From Gordius sp. MW1 (taxonomy: Eukaryota > Nematomorpha > Gordioida > Gordea > Gordiidae), in the NCBI GenBank assembly GCA_964036665.1, contig OZ038528.1, positions 17,285,245 to 17,349,244 of the forward strand: a stretch of 64,000 nt of DNA, in the 5' to 3' direction. Shown piece after piece: positions 11,449 to 22,232 of the stretch; the first letter of the stretch is position 1, and every line of letters begins with the position of its first letter. The translations under genes were made by a program, and so were the position numbers. The notes beneath the pieces are model-generated. The model was not told the origin of the DNA. It saw nothing but the letters and a program-made list of their open reading frames with translations, and searched no databases.

Positions 11449-11734
11449 TTGATAATCTAAAAAATATATTTTTCTGCTACTTTTTCATCATTCTGCTACT
11501 TTGACCCCGATTCGATTAAATATAGATTCACCATAAATTCTCGAATGACAACCTAAGGGAAAATTTGAAAGTCAAATTACTTGCTCCAATAAAGTTAAAT
11601 TGGCTAAAAATTTCGCTTTACCTTGACCCCAAACCAGGCCCTAGTATAAAATTATATTTATTGTTACCTTAAAGGATTTTAAGAAATTTTAGACCTTGCA
11701 GGCTTAAAAATGTAGACAAAAACGTATTCAGACT
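11449..11734. repeat. Direct repeat A (left), LTR-like
   Basis: A 286-bp block from TTGATAATCTAAAA to ACGTATTCAGACT. It is repeated in the same orientation at 12758-13036 at high identity. The pair brackets a gag/protease fragment and could be LTRs of an internally deleted element. The ends lack clear TG and CA. Confidence 0.7.
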
Positions 11735-11777
11735 ATAATAAACACTAATTCTGATGATACCAGTAGATTAATTTATA
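11735..11777. repeat. 43-bp direct repeat r (left copy)
   Basis: ATAATAAACACTAATTCTGA through ATTAATTTATA is identical or nearly so to 12714-12756. The right copy lies inside protease coding sequence; the left copy abuts the gag start codon. Confidence 0.85.
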
Positions 11778-12151
11778 TGGCGCGGATGAATGAATTAACG
11801 AACCTACAGGTACCTTCTCATAAAGAAGAAGATGATATAGATGCATATTTATATACATTAAATGCTATATTTAATGCCAGAAATATTGGATCATCAGAAA
11901 AACATTTGGAGTTTAAGAAGAAACTGTTTATAGCATACTTTGGACAAACAAATATAGAAAAAATAAGAAATTTTTTATATCCCAAAGACCCAAAGGAATT
12001 TACCTTTCAAGAACTCACAGAGGTGGCTAGAAAATTATTCAAACCAAAAACAACCATATTCCAAGCAAGAATTGATTTCCGTAAAGCCCTAAAGAAACAG
12101 GGGGAATCAATTCAAGAATTTGTTACTAGATTAAAACAAAAAATTTTGTAA
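11777..12151 (+). pseudogene. Ty3/Gypsy Gag N-terminal fragment
   Basis: A 124-codon ORF starting MARMNELTNLQVPSHKEEDD. It resembles the Gag of the Gypsy element at 25669-26148, with the same MxRMxE start, DIDAYLYTLNAIFNAR versus SIEDYLYNLDAILDIK, and a QARIDF/AHRLDL-type segment near the end. It continues in another frame at 12152-12761 after a frameshift, so the gag gene is broken here. It would have packaged the element's RNA into virus-like particles; that role is known for the family. Confidence 0.75.
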
Positions 12152-12209
12152 TTTTCAAGATCACCTTGATGAAAACTTACGGGATCAATTAATCTGTGGA
12201 CTGCATAAT

Positions 12210-12761
12210 TTGTCACTGGAAACAGAAATACGTGCCCGATGGCCTGATGCCATAGATGAAAAGAATAGACAAATATCATTTGATGAAATTTTTAAATTAG
12301 CTGAATCCATTGAGCTTGCAAATAGAGAAATGAATACATCTTCAGATATCAACCAATTGAAACCAAAGAAGTATAAGAATAAATTTGAACCAAAAACATT
12401 TTTATGCAAAAGATGTGGTCATAGACATTCAAGTGGAAACTGCCCAGAATTTGGTAAATCATGTTATAAATGTAATAAAAAGATTCATTTTCAACAATGC
12501 TGCTTAAATAAATTTATAAACTCCTTATCAAATCTTAATAACAAACAACCTAAAATTAAAGTACAAATTGAAAATTTTGACATGCTTATGATATTTGACT
12601 CAGGTGCTTCAGCATCTTTAGCTGGGTATGACTTCTATAATAAGATAGGTAGACCATCATTATTACCTACACAGGCAATATATACATATGTGATTCTAAC
12701 TAATTTGAATAATATAATAAACACTAATTCTGATGATACCAGTAGATTAATTTATAATTGA
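12210..12761 (+). pseudogene. Ty3/Gypsy Gag C-terminus and protease fragment
   Basis: The frame contains two zinc-knuckle motifs, CKRCGHRHSSGNC and CYKCNKKIHFQQCC (residues about 66-94). A retropepsin active site follows in MLMIFDSGASASLAG (about residues 125-139, DSG triad). The frame then enters the 43-bp repeat r and stops. Reverse transcriptase, RNase H and integrase are absent, so the element has lost all of pol beyond the protease. Both knuckles look usable, although the second has an extra spacing change relative to the canonical CX2CX4HX4C. Confidence 0.8.
12714..12756. repeat. 43-bp direct repeat r (right copy)
   Basis: Second copy of the repeat at 11735-11777. Here it reads as protease coding sequence, INTNSDDTSRLIY, and runs directly into repeat A'. 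Confidence 0.85.
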
Positions 12762-13036
12762 TAATCTAAAAAAAATATTTTTCTGCTACTTTTTCATCAT
12801 TTGACCCCGATTCGATTAAATATAGATTGACCATAAATTCTCGAAAGACAACCTAAGTGAAAATTTGAAAGTCAAATGACTTGCTCCAATAAAGTTAAAT
12901 TGGCTAAAAATTTAGCTTTACCTTGACCCCCAACCAGGCCCTAGTATAAAATTATATTTATCGTTACCTTAAAGGATTTTAAGAAATTTTAGACCTTGCA
13001 GGTTTAAAAATGTAGACAAAAAAACGTATTCAGACT
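12758..13036. repeat. Direct repeat A' (right)
   Basis: Second copy of 11449-11734, in the same orientation, with small deletions (the TTCTGCTAC segment near its start) and scattered substitutions. Confidence 0.7.
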
Positions 13037-13126
13037 GTAATATTCAGCCTACGAAATTACGTTTTTGGTGCAAAAACATATTTAATTTTGTACTTCTGAT
13101 CCAATTGTTTTATCCTGATTAACATA

Positions 13127-13273
13127 CATTAGCGTAGCCAGCATTGGGATAAGATGGGGGCAATAGTGATTTAGGGAGGGACAAATATAATTTCAATAGA
13201 TTTTAAAAAATTATATGATTTAGAGGAGGGCAGCCCCCCTCCCTGCCCCCCCCCCCCTCTGGATACGCCCATG
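13127..13273. mobile_element. hAT-like MITE, CATGGGCGTAGCCAGG family, perfect TSD
   Basis: A 147-bp element with ends CATTAGCGTAGCCAG and CTGGATACGCCCATG. It is flanked by the 8-bp duplication TTAACATA (13119-13126 and 13274-13281). The interior holds opposed G-rich and C-rich runs. It is non-coding. Confidence 0.9.
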
Positions 13274-13281
13274 TTAACATA

Positions 13282-14839
13282 CATCAAAATTTACTAACAA
13301 ACTTTAATAAACTTCACCTTCATAATAAAAGCTTAAATTGAGACTACATTTATATAAAATTTAAATTTAGCTATTAAAATTTAGATTGTGTCTTATGCCT
13401 GAATCTCTTTTTCCTTACCACCCCCTCTCGCCAAACAACTTTAAATTGGCGATATATTTTATCGTTTTATTGCCGTGCTTTTAGATGATGCATGACCACC
13501 CCAATGGCAGAGATGATGAAGAGTGAGTAATAAATTATTATATATTTTTTTATAACGCTTGGTAGATGATAATTCAATTAAGCTATTCTGGGATAATCAT
13601 TGTGTTGAAGAAATATTGTGATAAATCTTATTAGTTTGATCAAAAAATTTATGTATTAAATCAATCAAAGTGGCAGCTTTTTACCAATTGTAAATAGCAG
13701 CAACCACTCTTCCTATTATAGGTTTTTGCACTATTCATTTACATCATTGAATAAATCTAATGACAACTTATTATCCACAATAATACCTATGATTGCTGAA
13801 TGAAATGTGTTTTGAAAGATGTCATTAATCACTGATTTAACGATCAAATCATGACACTCCAGTGAAAAATTTACTTACTTTTTCTTAATCGTGTATTTAA
13901 TCCCAAAGTCGCGGTTTTTATTTATATCAGTTTTTCCGATCTTTATCTTGTTAGACCCTATTCGGATCTCCATTTTTCCCATCATAGCTTCTTCCACTTG
14001 CCCTTACAGCGTAACGAAAAGTCGTTTCTTTCTCTCTTCACCGCCACATGTCTATTATTATTTTTACAACAAGCAGAAAATCACCATGGAATTGTAAAAT
14101 CCAATTCTATTTCAATCCATGGCTCTATGTCAGCTCTTGTAAGATATTTTGGCATTTATCATACACAATTATTTTGAAATAAACCTCTATTAGTGTTTTA
14201 AAAAAATCACATTATTTAGTTGATTAATAAATAAAATAATTTTCTTGTATATTTATTATGATTTAAATGTTATTGAAAAGACCCTAGCACCAACTTAAAA
14301 TCCACAAAGTAGATTTTTTTACTTTGATTGATATTACCCCAACACAATTTTGATATTTTGCCATCTCAAAAAGGAAAAACAATTTTAATGCTCAATCTCT
14401 ATGTAGTTGACAAAACTACTAAGATTAGCAAATACTATTATTGTGCAGACATTCAAAATGCCGTTACAGATTAATATTTGATGAAAAAAATGCTATATTA
14501 TTTGGAGTATTCTTTAATGGTTTATTCGTTCCCATTCAAAGGAAATACTCGCTTTTTTATCAATACATTGTTAAAGAAGTTCGTGATTGTCGTGACTCCT
14601 TCCTCCCGGCATCCAATCCATGCTTCTATCGGTATTTTCTATGGTCCGTTAGCTTTACCTTTTTACATCTTTCTCATTTGTACCTTGAATTCATTATCTT
14701 GGAAGAGTCCGATGATATAGAATCATTGGGAAGGGGAATTTTGTCCTATACACAAATTATTTCTCATAATAATTTTCCCCACCTTTCTATCACTTTCGTC
14801 TACTTGAGCAATGTTTGACTATCCTGGCTTTTTACTACT
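13282..14839. other. AT-rich DNA without supported genes
   Basis: A 125-codon frame at 14441-14818 overlaps another open frame on the same strand and shows no domain or family resemblance. I do not call it. Part of the right side may be decayed LINE sequence leading into the endonuclease at 14840, but I cannot follow it. Confidence 0.35.
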
Positions 14840-14920
14840 TTAAGGGCCGGACAACACGGTTTTTTCCCTTTAACACCTAATAAACGCGAAGATCATATTG
14901 TGAGTTATAGATGTGGGAAG

Positions 14921-16636
14921 TAGTGATGCGGAAAAATCGAGAAAAATCTCGATCTCGTCTCGAAAAACCGAGACGAGAATTCGAAAAAGTGATTCGAGAT
15001 CGAGACGAGAATTTTTACCTCGAGACGAGACGAGATTTTATCGGCGAGATCGCGGCTTTAATTTTTATTTTTAACTATTGAGACTTAATTTAGCTAATTA
15101 AGAATTTTTATTTTATGAAATTTACATTTAGGATATTAAATGCAAGTTAATATAATTTTGAAACTTTTAATATTAAATAACTTAGGCACCTAATTATCCG
15201 CTTCGCGCAAATTTCAAATTTGAAATATAATCTTATTCAATAGACAACATAGTATTAGTGGCCCTTAGATTATATGAACAAATAATTATGTATTTATTAC
15301 TTATTTGTATAGCATAATTATATAATATAAAAATTTTAGACCTATAATGAGTTTATGCACATCAAGTTCATCCAACTCAAAAGAAAGCAAGCTGCTCAAA
15401 CATTTTACAATATCCAAGGATGAATCAAATAAATGGGGAAGCAAAAATTGTGCTCTAAAGCAGTAAAAATGACTGATAGCAATACTTCAGGTCTTCAACG
15501 ACATCTTATCTTAAACGTTATTATCATAAAATTACTATAACCTTTACCCTTCTCCAGATAATAAGGAATAAAAACTGCCCAAAAACTTTTTTTCAGCCAA
15601 CCTAAATGTTTTAAAAAATGTAAGCATATTTATTATATATCATATGTATACCTTGAAAATGATTATATAATTGTATAAATTATATAATTAGTTAATTAAC
15701 AAAAACAATTATACCAATCTGCCAGCAATGGCTAGAGATTTTCTGAGCACCCCGGCGACCTCGGTGCCTGCCAAGCTTGTTTTCGAAGGCCTCTCTGACT
15801 ATTCGAAAACATTGTAATTAAATAACTCATGAATCTGCCAGGAGCTTGCTATGCTTAAACTCATGGCACGCTTCAACAATTTTCAACCCATCACATTCAT
15901 AATATTTTACGTCTGTGAACTTGGCAGATTTCAAATTCACTGAATTGCAAAATGCTGCAATTTATTAATAAATTAATATATATGAACATAACCTTTATTA
16001 GTACGTAATTATTTTATGCGTCAATTAATAATAAATGGATTTGGTAAATATTTTGTTATATATAATGGGATGTCACACATTAATAGAATTGTTTAATTTT
16101 ATTGTTAACAACCTTAATTAAATTATATATGTGCAATTAACGCAGGACCTCAAAACTTTTATGTTCTTCCATCAATATTAGCCAGGGAATAAAAGTTATT
16201 AGTTAGCAACTTTATACCTTTGAGCATGGGCGTAGCCAAGGGGGGGGGGGCAGGGAGGGGCGGCCGCCTTTAATAAAATTATGGATAAAATTTAGAAAAA
16301 TGATCATTTTGCTCCTCCCTAAGTCATTATTGCCCCCCTCTAATCCCAATGCTGGCTACACCCATGCCTTTGAGTCAAGTAGTATATAACACCTATATTA
16401 ATGCTTCCTACCTTAAGTTACTCCTTGTGTTTGATAAATTTATATCTTATATAATAATTTATGAGCCAGAAAAACAATGGTATAATTATTTTTAAAAGTC
16501 GAGACGAGACGAGAATTTTCGCCGAGACGAAATCGAGATTTTTATGGGCCGAGACGAGACGAGATTTCAATAATCGCACCCGAGACGAGACGAGATTTTG
16601 CTTTCGAGACCGGGACGAGACGAGATCGAAACATTA
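14921..16636. mobile_element. GAGAC-rich hAT-like element, copy 1 (perfect 8-bp TSD)
   Basis: A 1716-bp element beginning TAGTGATGCGGAAAA and ending GATCGAAACATTA. It is flanked by GTGGGAAG on both sides (14913-14920 and 16637-16644). About 130 bp at each end are packed with GAGACGAGACGAGAT-type motifs; the interior is AT-rich and non-coding. It sits inside the endonuclease region of the RTE LINE. A second copy lies at 60615-61701 in the opposite orientation. It carries its own nested MITE at 16225-16366. No transposase is present. Confidence 0.9.
16225..16366. mobile_element. Nested hAT-like MITE, CATGGGCGTAGCC family, perfect TSD
   Basis: A 142-bp element from CATGGGCGTAGCCAAGG to GCTGGCTACACCCATG. 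The 8-bp duplication CCTTTGAG lies at 16217-16224 and 16367-16374. It inserted into the GAGAC element after that element had entered the LINE, giving three nested layers. Confidence 0.9.
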
Positions 16637-17761
16637 GTGGGAAGCATTTTAGTCAAATTGACTATCTGCTCATTAGGCGAAAGGACTTATGTAGCTTTAA
16701 GGATTTCAAAGCAATACCTGGAGAAAAAATCTCCAGGGAACATCGTCCCCTTGTTATGGATCTTGACAGAAAAGTATTTTCAGAAAGAAGAAAGGTCTAT
16801 GCACATCGAATTCGATAAGAAAGGTTAAAGGATACGCTGACGAACGAAAGACACCATCAAAAAGCCTCCTCACTCTTGGGTGCGAGAATGTTGCAAAGGG
16901 ACGTAGACGACGATTTAGAAGGACATAAGGGAAACAGCGATTCGAGTTCTAGGACAAATTAAAAGTGACAATGCGCTGAATAGGTAACTATGGTGGTCAG
17001 AGCAATTCGTTAGGGAATTCATCAACAGAAAGAAAAATCTATAAAGACGGTGGCATAAATCAAAAAAGTCAAAGGATTATCAAGAGTATAGGGAGGCAAA
17101 GAGAGACGCAAAAAAGGCCGTTGCAATAACAAAGAATACCGTGACATCGAGATGACAAACAAACTGGACTATATAGGGGGCGATAGGCCTATGTACAAAT
17201 TGGCCAAGATAAGGAGAAGAAAAGTCGCGATGTCGGCCTTAAAATAGTCAAAAAAGAGAAGGGTCAAACCTTATTCAAGCCGAAGGAAGTGATGAAAAGG
17301 TGGAAAGGATATTTTAAGAAACTTAATATTGCAAATGACAAAGATTTCCTTCTCGATATTTAGCCAACTATATGTATGGTGGAACTTTTTCAGGAGGATT
17401 GAGTTAGGACACAAATGAACAAAATGCAAAGAAAAAAAGCTAATGGCCTAGATGATACCTATGGGAAGCATTGCTCGGATGCCATGAAGATGGAGTCACG
17501 ACCATGACGAACCTCTTTAACAAGATATTGACAGAAGAGCTAATTACTAATCAATGGAGAGCAAGCACGAATATACCCTTATTTAAAGGACCCTCAGGAC
17601 AGTGGCAATTACAGGGGTATTAAGCTAAGTTTCCACTCCTTGAGGCTTATGGAAAGAATCTTAGTAACAAGGCTGAAAAACGAGGTGGAAATATCGGCTA
17701 ACCAATTGGGATTTGTGGCCAGCAAATCCACAATCACCCAATCTTCGCATTAAGATCAAAG

Positions 17762-18160
17762 ACTAGTATATTGTGTGTCAAATTTTCGTCCATTTTGAAG
17801 ACAATAACTGGTGTATTTCAATCATGTAATTTCCATAACAGTCAATTTACCTTCCACATTAGTTTATTAATTTTAGCGAACGTCAATAAAGTGATATATA
17901 CAAAATATTGATGGTGCTATATTTTTAAACACACTTTCATCACAATTTTTAAATTTTAAATTTTTATGTATTGTTTAAATGATAATTAGTTTAGAATGCT
18001 GTTTTTGATATCTACCCAATTCAATATTTTTTTATATTTTTTTTAAGATTATTTAATTAAAAATTACTAATATCTATATAATCACTACTTTACCATGTTA
18101 TCATAGAAATGGTAAAATAAAGGGTACACATTTTGTGCGTTGATGAGCATTCTATTTAGT
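17762..18160. mobile_element. Insertion of unknown type inside the LINE
   Basis: About 400 bp of AT-rich non-coding DNA separates two collinear LINE RT segments (end of NQLGFVASKST and start of GYGEKRRDLHM). That spacing shows it is an insertion. I cannot define inverted ends or a target duplication. Confidence 0.4.
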
Positions 18161-19215
18161 TTTATGAATAAGACAAATGATGGATATGGTGAAAAGAGAA
18201 GAGACCTACATATGGTCTTTATCGACTTGAATAAAGCTTATAACCTCGCGATTTAATATAGTGGTGCCTGAGAAAACTAAATATCCCTGACGCATATATA
18301 TGGCTTTCAAAAAATATTTATGAAGCCTCAAATTCTTGCGTTAGGACGACAGTGGGAGACTCTAAACCTTTTCTGGTGAAATTGGATTTACATCAAGGAT
18401 CTGCTTTAAGTCCCTTTTTATTTAATATATTTATGGACACGATACCGAGTGACATTCAAAAGCCATCGCCATGGTGTAATAGTACTAAGCGAAGAAACAA
18501 AGGAGAAAGTATTCGAAGAAGCCGAAAAGTGGTCAAAACGCTTAGCTGGATATGGTTTAGACGATCAAAAAACAGTATACAAGGAAATGAACGTTACAGG
18601 CAGCACATCGCTGGATTACCATTTAAAGTACCCACAAGTAGACAGGTTTACATACCTCGATTCGATGCAACATCAAGAGGGAGGTTGCGAAACATAAGTC
18701 AATGCCCGGATCCAAAAAAAGATGGCTTCAATGGCGAGGTGTATCCGGTGTATTGTACGACAAGAAAATGCCAATATGGTTAAAGAGCAAAGCTTACAAA
18801 TTTGTACGGGTGTTACTGAGTGAAATATGGTCACTAAACACCAGGGAAGAAAAGCTATTACAAGCTACAGTTGAGAATGATACGGTGGAGCTTAGGGTAT
18901 ACCAAACTCGACCATATGACGAATGACTTTCTCATGACAAATATGGGTATTCAACCTATGGCGTACATGATTAACGAAAATCGGGTAAGGTGGTATGGGC
19001 ATATACTGAGAAGGGAGACGAATGACCTAAATCGAAAAAAACTAGACATGGAGGTACCGGGGAAGAGTGGAAGAGGTCGTTAACGTGTCACGTGGATAGA
19101 ACAAGTCTATAAAGTGATGAAAACAAAAGAGATTAGTCAAGACATGGCACTCACCGGGTCAAGATGGAAAACTCATTAAAACAAACCCCACAACTGTGGG
19201 ACCAAATAACTGATA

Positions 19216-20585
19216 AAGAAGAAGTTTATCATATTCTATCATTTATTCCTCAAAACCTTTTACTCTTGATATGTTAAATTGCTTGATGACATAAGCTAAC
19301 TTATTTAAAGCAGATATAATTAACATGGACAACGTAAATTTTTTAAAATTAATTCAGAAACTAAATGAAACCTATTTTTTTTTGATGTGGAACTCAAGGG
19401 AATGTTTAATAATAAATCAGTAGGTCACAAAATTTATTAGTTTTTATACCAAACACCCTAATGAAAAGATTTTTAATAAAATTTTATCAAAAACCCATCG
19501 TAGATATTGAATGTATTTAAAATAAATGAACCCCCCCCTCCAGGCGATCCGGCCTCCTTCAGTGGTTTGTTACATAGTGGCGTAGTTAGGATGGTCAAAG
19601 TGCCCCAGAGCAAAATCCTGGCCCCATCGACCCACCCTGGCCCAAAGGGAAAATCCAAGCCCTTCCCCCCCCCCCCAGCAACTGTGGGCTTAAGACGGCC
19701 CGGACAGGCCTTTAAGTATAATTACTTATAATTATAATCAACATCTTTAACATATATATATATTTATTCAATAAAAATATTACAATCAAGTATTAAATGA
19801 TGCAAAATAGAAGCTTTTCTATAAGGTAAAAAATTAGCGAGCCGGGTCTATCATCTATTATTTGGATCCGGCCCGGGCCCAGGGTTTATGTATTTGTGGG
19901 CGCGCTGATTAAACTAAAGAGGCCCGTTGCAGTGTCTAATTTCGCATGCTCATATATAAGTCTAAGGTAAACGGAAGAGAGAGGATCTAAAGCTAGGGAA
20001 CCTAATATTAATATGAACTTAAAATTGCACAAGTTTAAGTGAATTTTGAAAAAGACATTACACATGACGAATGGCTCTGGAAATTTAATTAATTCGCCAT
20101 TGCTCAATGGTATAAAATTTAAATTCGACCCCCCCTAAGGGCAAAATTCTTGCTACGCCGAAATTAATGGCATTATTAATAACGTGACCTTATGCGCCAT
20201 TTGGCCTAAGAATGGTCCTAACCTTAGATTGCACTTATTAAGCTTTTGAGCGTCTTTCGGCAAACATACGTTCATACAATCACAATGCCTTTCATGTCAA
20301 CCGACAACCGGTCAGCCGAACAACCACCTAATCTCACCTAAACTTACCTAATCTCACCCCCCCCCCCGTTCGTTTCAAATTTTTTAAGTGTAAAATGTTT
20401 AAATTTTAACCAATTTTAATATATAATTTAGCTTATACAATATTGCTAGTATAATAAGTTAATAATTAAATATAAATTAGGTCATCAATAACATATATAT
20501 ATTTACAAGCCCATGATTTACTTTCTGTAATTATACTCAGATTAGGACTATCACTTATTTGTTGAACAATAACAAATAAAATTAA
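19216..20585. other. Mixed repeat debris with MITE-like ends
   Basis: GTGGCGTAGTTAGG near 19581 and TTGCTACGCC near 20149 resemble outward ends of the GGCGTAGCC-type hAT-like elements. C-rich runs lie near 19537, 19665, 20130 and 20358. No matching target duplication was found, so an element of about 570 bp is only suggested. No genes are supported. Confidence 0.35.
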
Positions 20586-20722
20586 TTGCAAAAGATTGAT
20601 AATATATAGCAAAATGTCATGTTTATTCTTCATATACATATCATTCTATGAACAACATTGATTATGAGGGTAAAAAGTCAGGTTTATATTTATTTTTTAG
20701 GGTTAAAAACTAAGTTATTTTT
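20586..20722. repeat. Left remnant of the ~107-bp tandem array
   Basis: It contains TATATAGCAAAATGTCATGTT, then TTAGGGTTAAAAACTAAGTTATTTT, which are blocks of the tandem unit at 26331-27450. The Gypsy insertion at 20723 separates it from the main array. Confidence 0.75.
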
Positions 20723-20871
20723 TAAAACAAAGCTTGAAGTTCCGATTTATAGTTTATTCAAATATAACATAAGATCATAATAATGCGCAATTGATTACAT
20801 TGTCACGTGTTAATGCCATGTTGTTTTATATAAATATGAAAGGTAATAACATTGTATAATCATTTATTATA
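20723..20871 (-). repeat. 3' LTR of Gypsy element 1
   Basis: 149 bp, nearly identical to 26181-26330, with three small difference sites. On the minus strand it is preceded by AGCGAAGGGAAA, a purine-rich stretch that fits a polypurine tract. Confidence 0.9.
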
Positions 20872-21068
20872 TTTCCCTTCGCTAATTTAAGTTAGAACTA
20901 AATTTCTTGAATAAGCCGCTTAGGTGGATGTATTTCTCGATTTGACCTTCGAGGCCCTGTGCTTTCTGTAACGATATCTTCAACGCCTTCGTCATCGCAA
21001 TTTATTTCGTCATCGCTCTCTTCTCAAACATTCTTGGTTGGCTGGTATCGTTCCCTTAGCTGGTCACT

Positions 21069-22232
21069 ATGCTTTTTCACGGTTCTATTCATCGTATCGA
21101 CCACGTAGGAATAAGGTCCATTTCACTTAAGGACTTTCCCCAGCCGCCATTCTTTTTTGATCTCATTTTTTACCCATACACCCTGACCTGGAATAAACTC
21201 TCTGGTAACAGCTTTGTCCCTTTGCCTGTCTTCACTTTTCTCTGTCTTTTGTTCTATGTAATTGCCGACTGTTGGTTGTATCCAATCGAATGACGTTTTT
21301 AGGTTTCTCCCCATCATCACTTTCGACGGTGTTCTCCCAGTTGATGAGTGTTCACTGATTCTATACCCCATCAACACGTAAAGCATACGAGACTCGGGAT
21401 CTTTGGTATATTCCCTGCATGCGTGATATCTGCTCTTTATAGTTCTAATAGCACTATCCACCAATCCATTTGTTTTTGGATGATATGACGTAGATCTGAT
21501 GTGTTTTATGTTTAAAGATTTGCAAAATTGTTCCATTTCACAATTTCGAAACTGAGGACCGTTGTCTGTAACGATCTGTTTTGGAACTCCCCATCTTGCA
21601 ATGCAAACCATTGGCGCATGGTTTTAATGGTCGTTGTAGTGGTGGAGCTATTTTGTAGCTACACTTCAACCCATTTTGAATATGAATCAACAGCTATGCA
21701 CCAAAAATATCCATCTATGGGACCCGCGTAGTCCATATGTATACGTTCCCAAGGCTGTTCTGTTACATTCCACGAATACAGTAGAACTTCGGGCTTGTTG
21801 CATCTATTTTTTTGACATCCGATGCACTTCTGTACGTAGGTTTCAATATCCTTATCTAACTGAGGCCAGGTAACATAAAGTCGTGCAATCGATTTCATTG
21901 AACTAATTCCTGGGTGGCCCTTGTGGATGAGTTTTTAAAATAGAAAGTCTTAAATAAGTGGGAATGACAAGTAATCCGTTGGCGTAAATGATGCTTTTAT
22001 CTTCTTCTATCTCATTTCTTTTGTTATAATAAAAACTTAATTCTTTAGGTATCATATTTTTGTTCAACGGCCAACCTTTATTTACAAATGTTTTTACTTT
22101 CTTTAAAACTTTGTCTTTTTGAGATTCTTTCATTAAAATGTCCCTGTCTAATTGCATGTCATTGAGATTCAGTATACGAATGTGACTAATGGAATTACTT
22201 CTACACTCTTTGATTTCTAACTCATTGACAGT
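21069..22232 (-). pseudogene. Integrase and C-terminus of Gypsy element 1
   Basis: From 22232 down: a pre-integrase segment (ELEIKECRSNSISHI), then zinc-binding CIGCQKNRC (about 21805). IHMDYAGPIDGYFWCIAVDS follows with the first catalytic aspartate. IVTDNGPQFRN (21570-21540) carries the second, and HPKTNGLVDSAIRTIK sits at the E-equivalent region, where the usual glutamate of NG.vER appears to be D or lost. The GPQF and HP..NG landmarks identify a retroelement integrase. Frame changes near 21610-21660 and 21900 break it. It would insert element cDNA into the genome; this copy is unlikely to function. Confidence 0.8.

Larger units (their letters stand above)
14840..19215 (+). pseudogene. RTE-type LINE, degraded and twice interrupted
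   Basis: The first recognisable part is the end of an AP-type endonuclease (KREDHIVSYRCGK, to 14920). After a hAT insertion it resumes at 16645 with SQIDYLLIRRKDL and IPGENISREHRPLVMDLD. RT motifs follow: NQLGFVASKST (about 17698-17730), LHMVFIDLNKAYN (about 18208-18245), GLHQGSALSPFLFNIFMD-like (18385-18440), then a YLDSMQHQEGG block and VSGVLYDKKMPIWLKSKAYKF. The tail reads RVRWYGHILRRE. The second and third RT aspartates (the FADD box) are missing: sequence jumps from SDIQK directly to VIVLSEE. Stops and frameshifts are many. Its element cannot be active. Another insertion of about 400 bp separates 17760 from about 18160. Confidence 0.85.

Noticed and set aside
13891-14097. 68-codon hydrophobic frame
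   Set aside because: No conserved features; expected by chance in T-rich DNA.
14441-14818. 125-codon frame and its overlapping 80-codon frame
   Set aside because: No family resemblance, competing frames and AT-driven hydrophobic content.
16598-16828. 76-codon frame at the element and LINE junction
   Set aside because: It crosses the end of the GAGAC element and reads the LINE out of frame; the LINE frame SQIDYLLIRRKDL is the real one.
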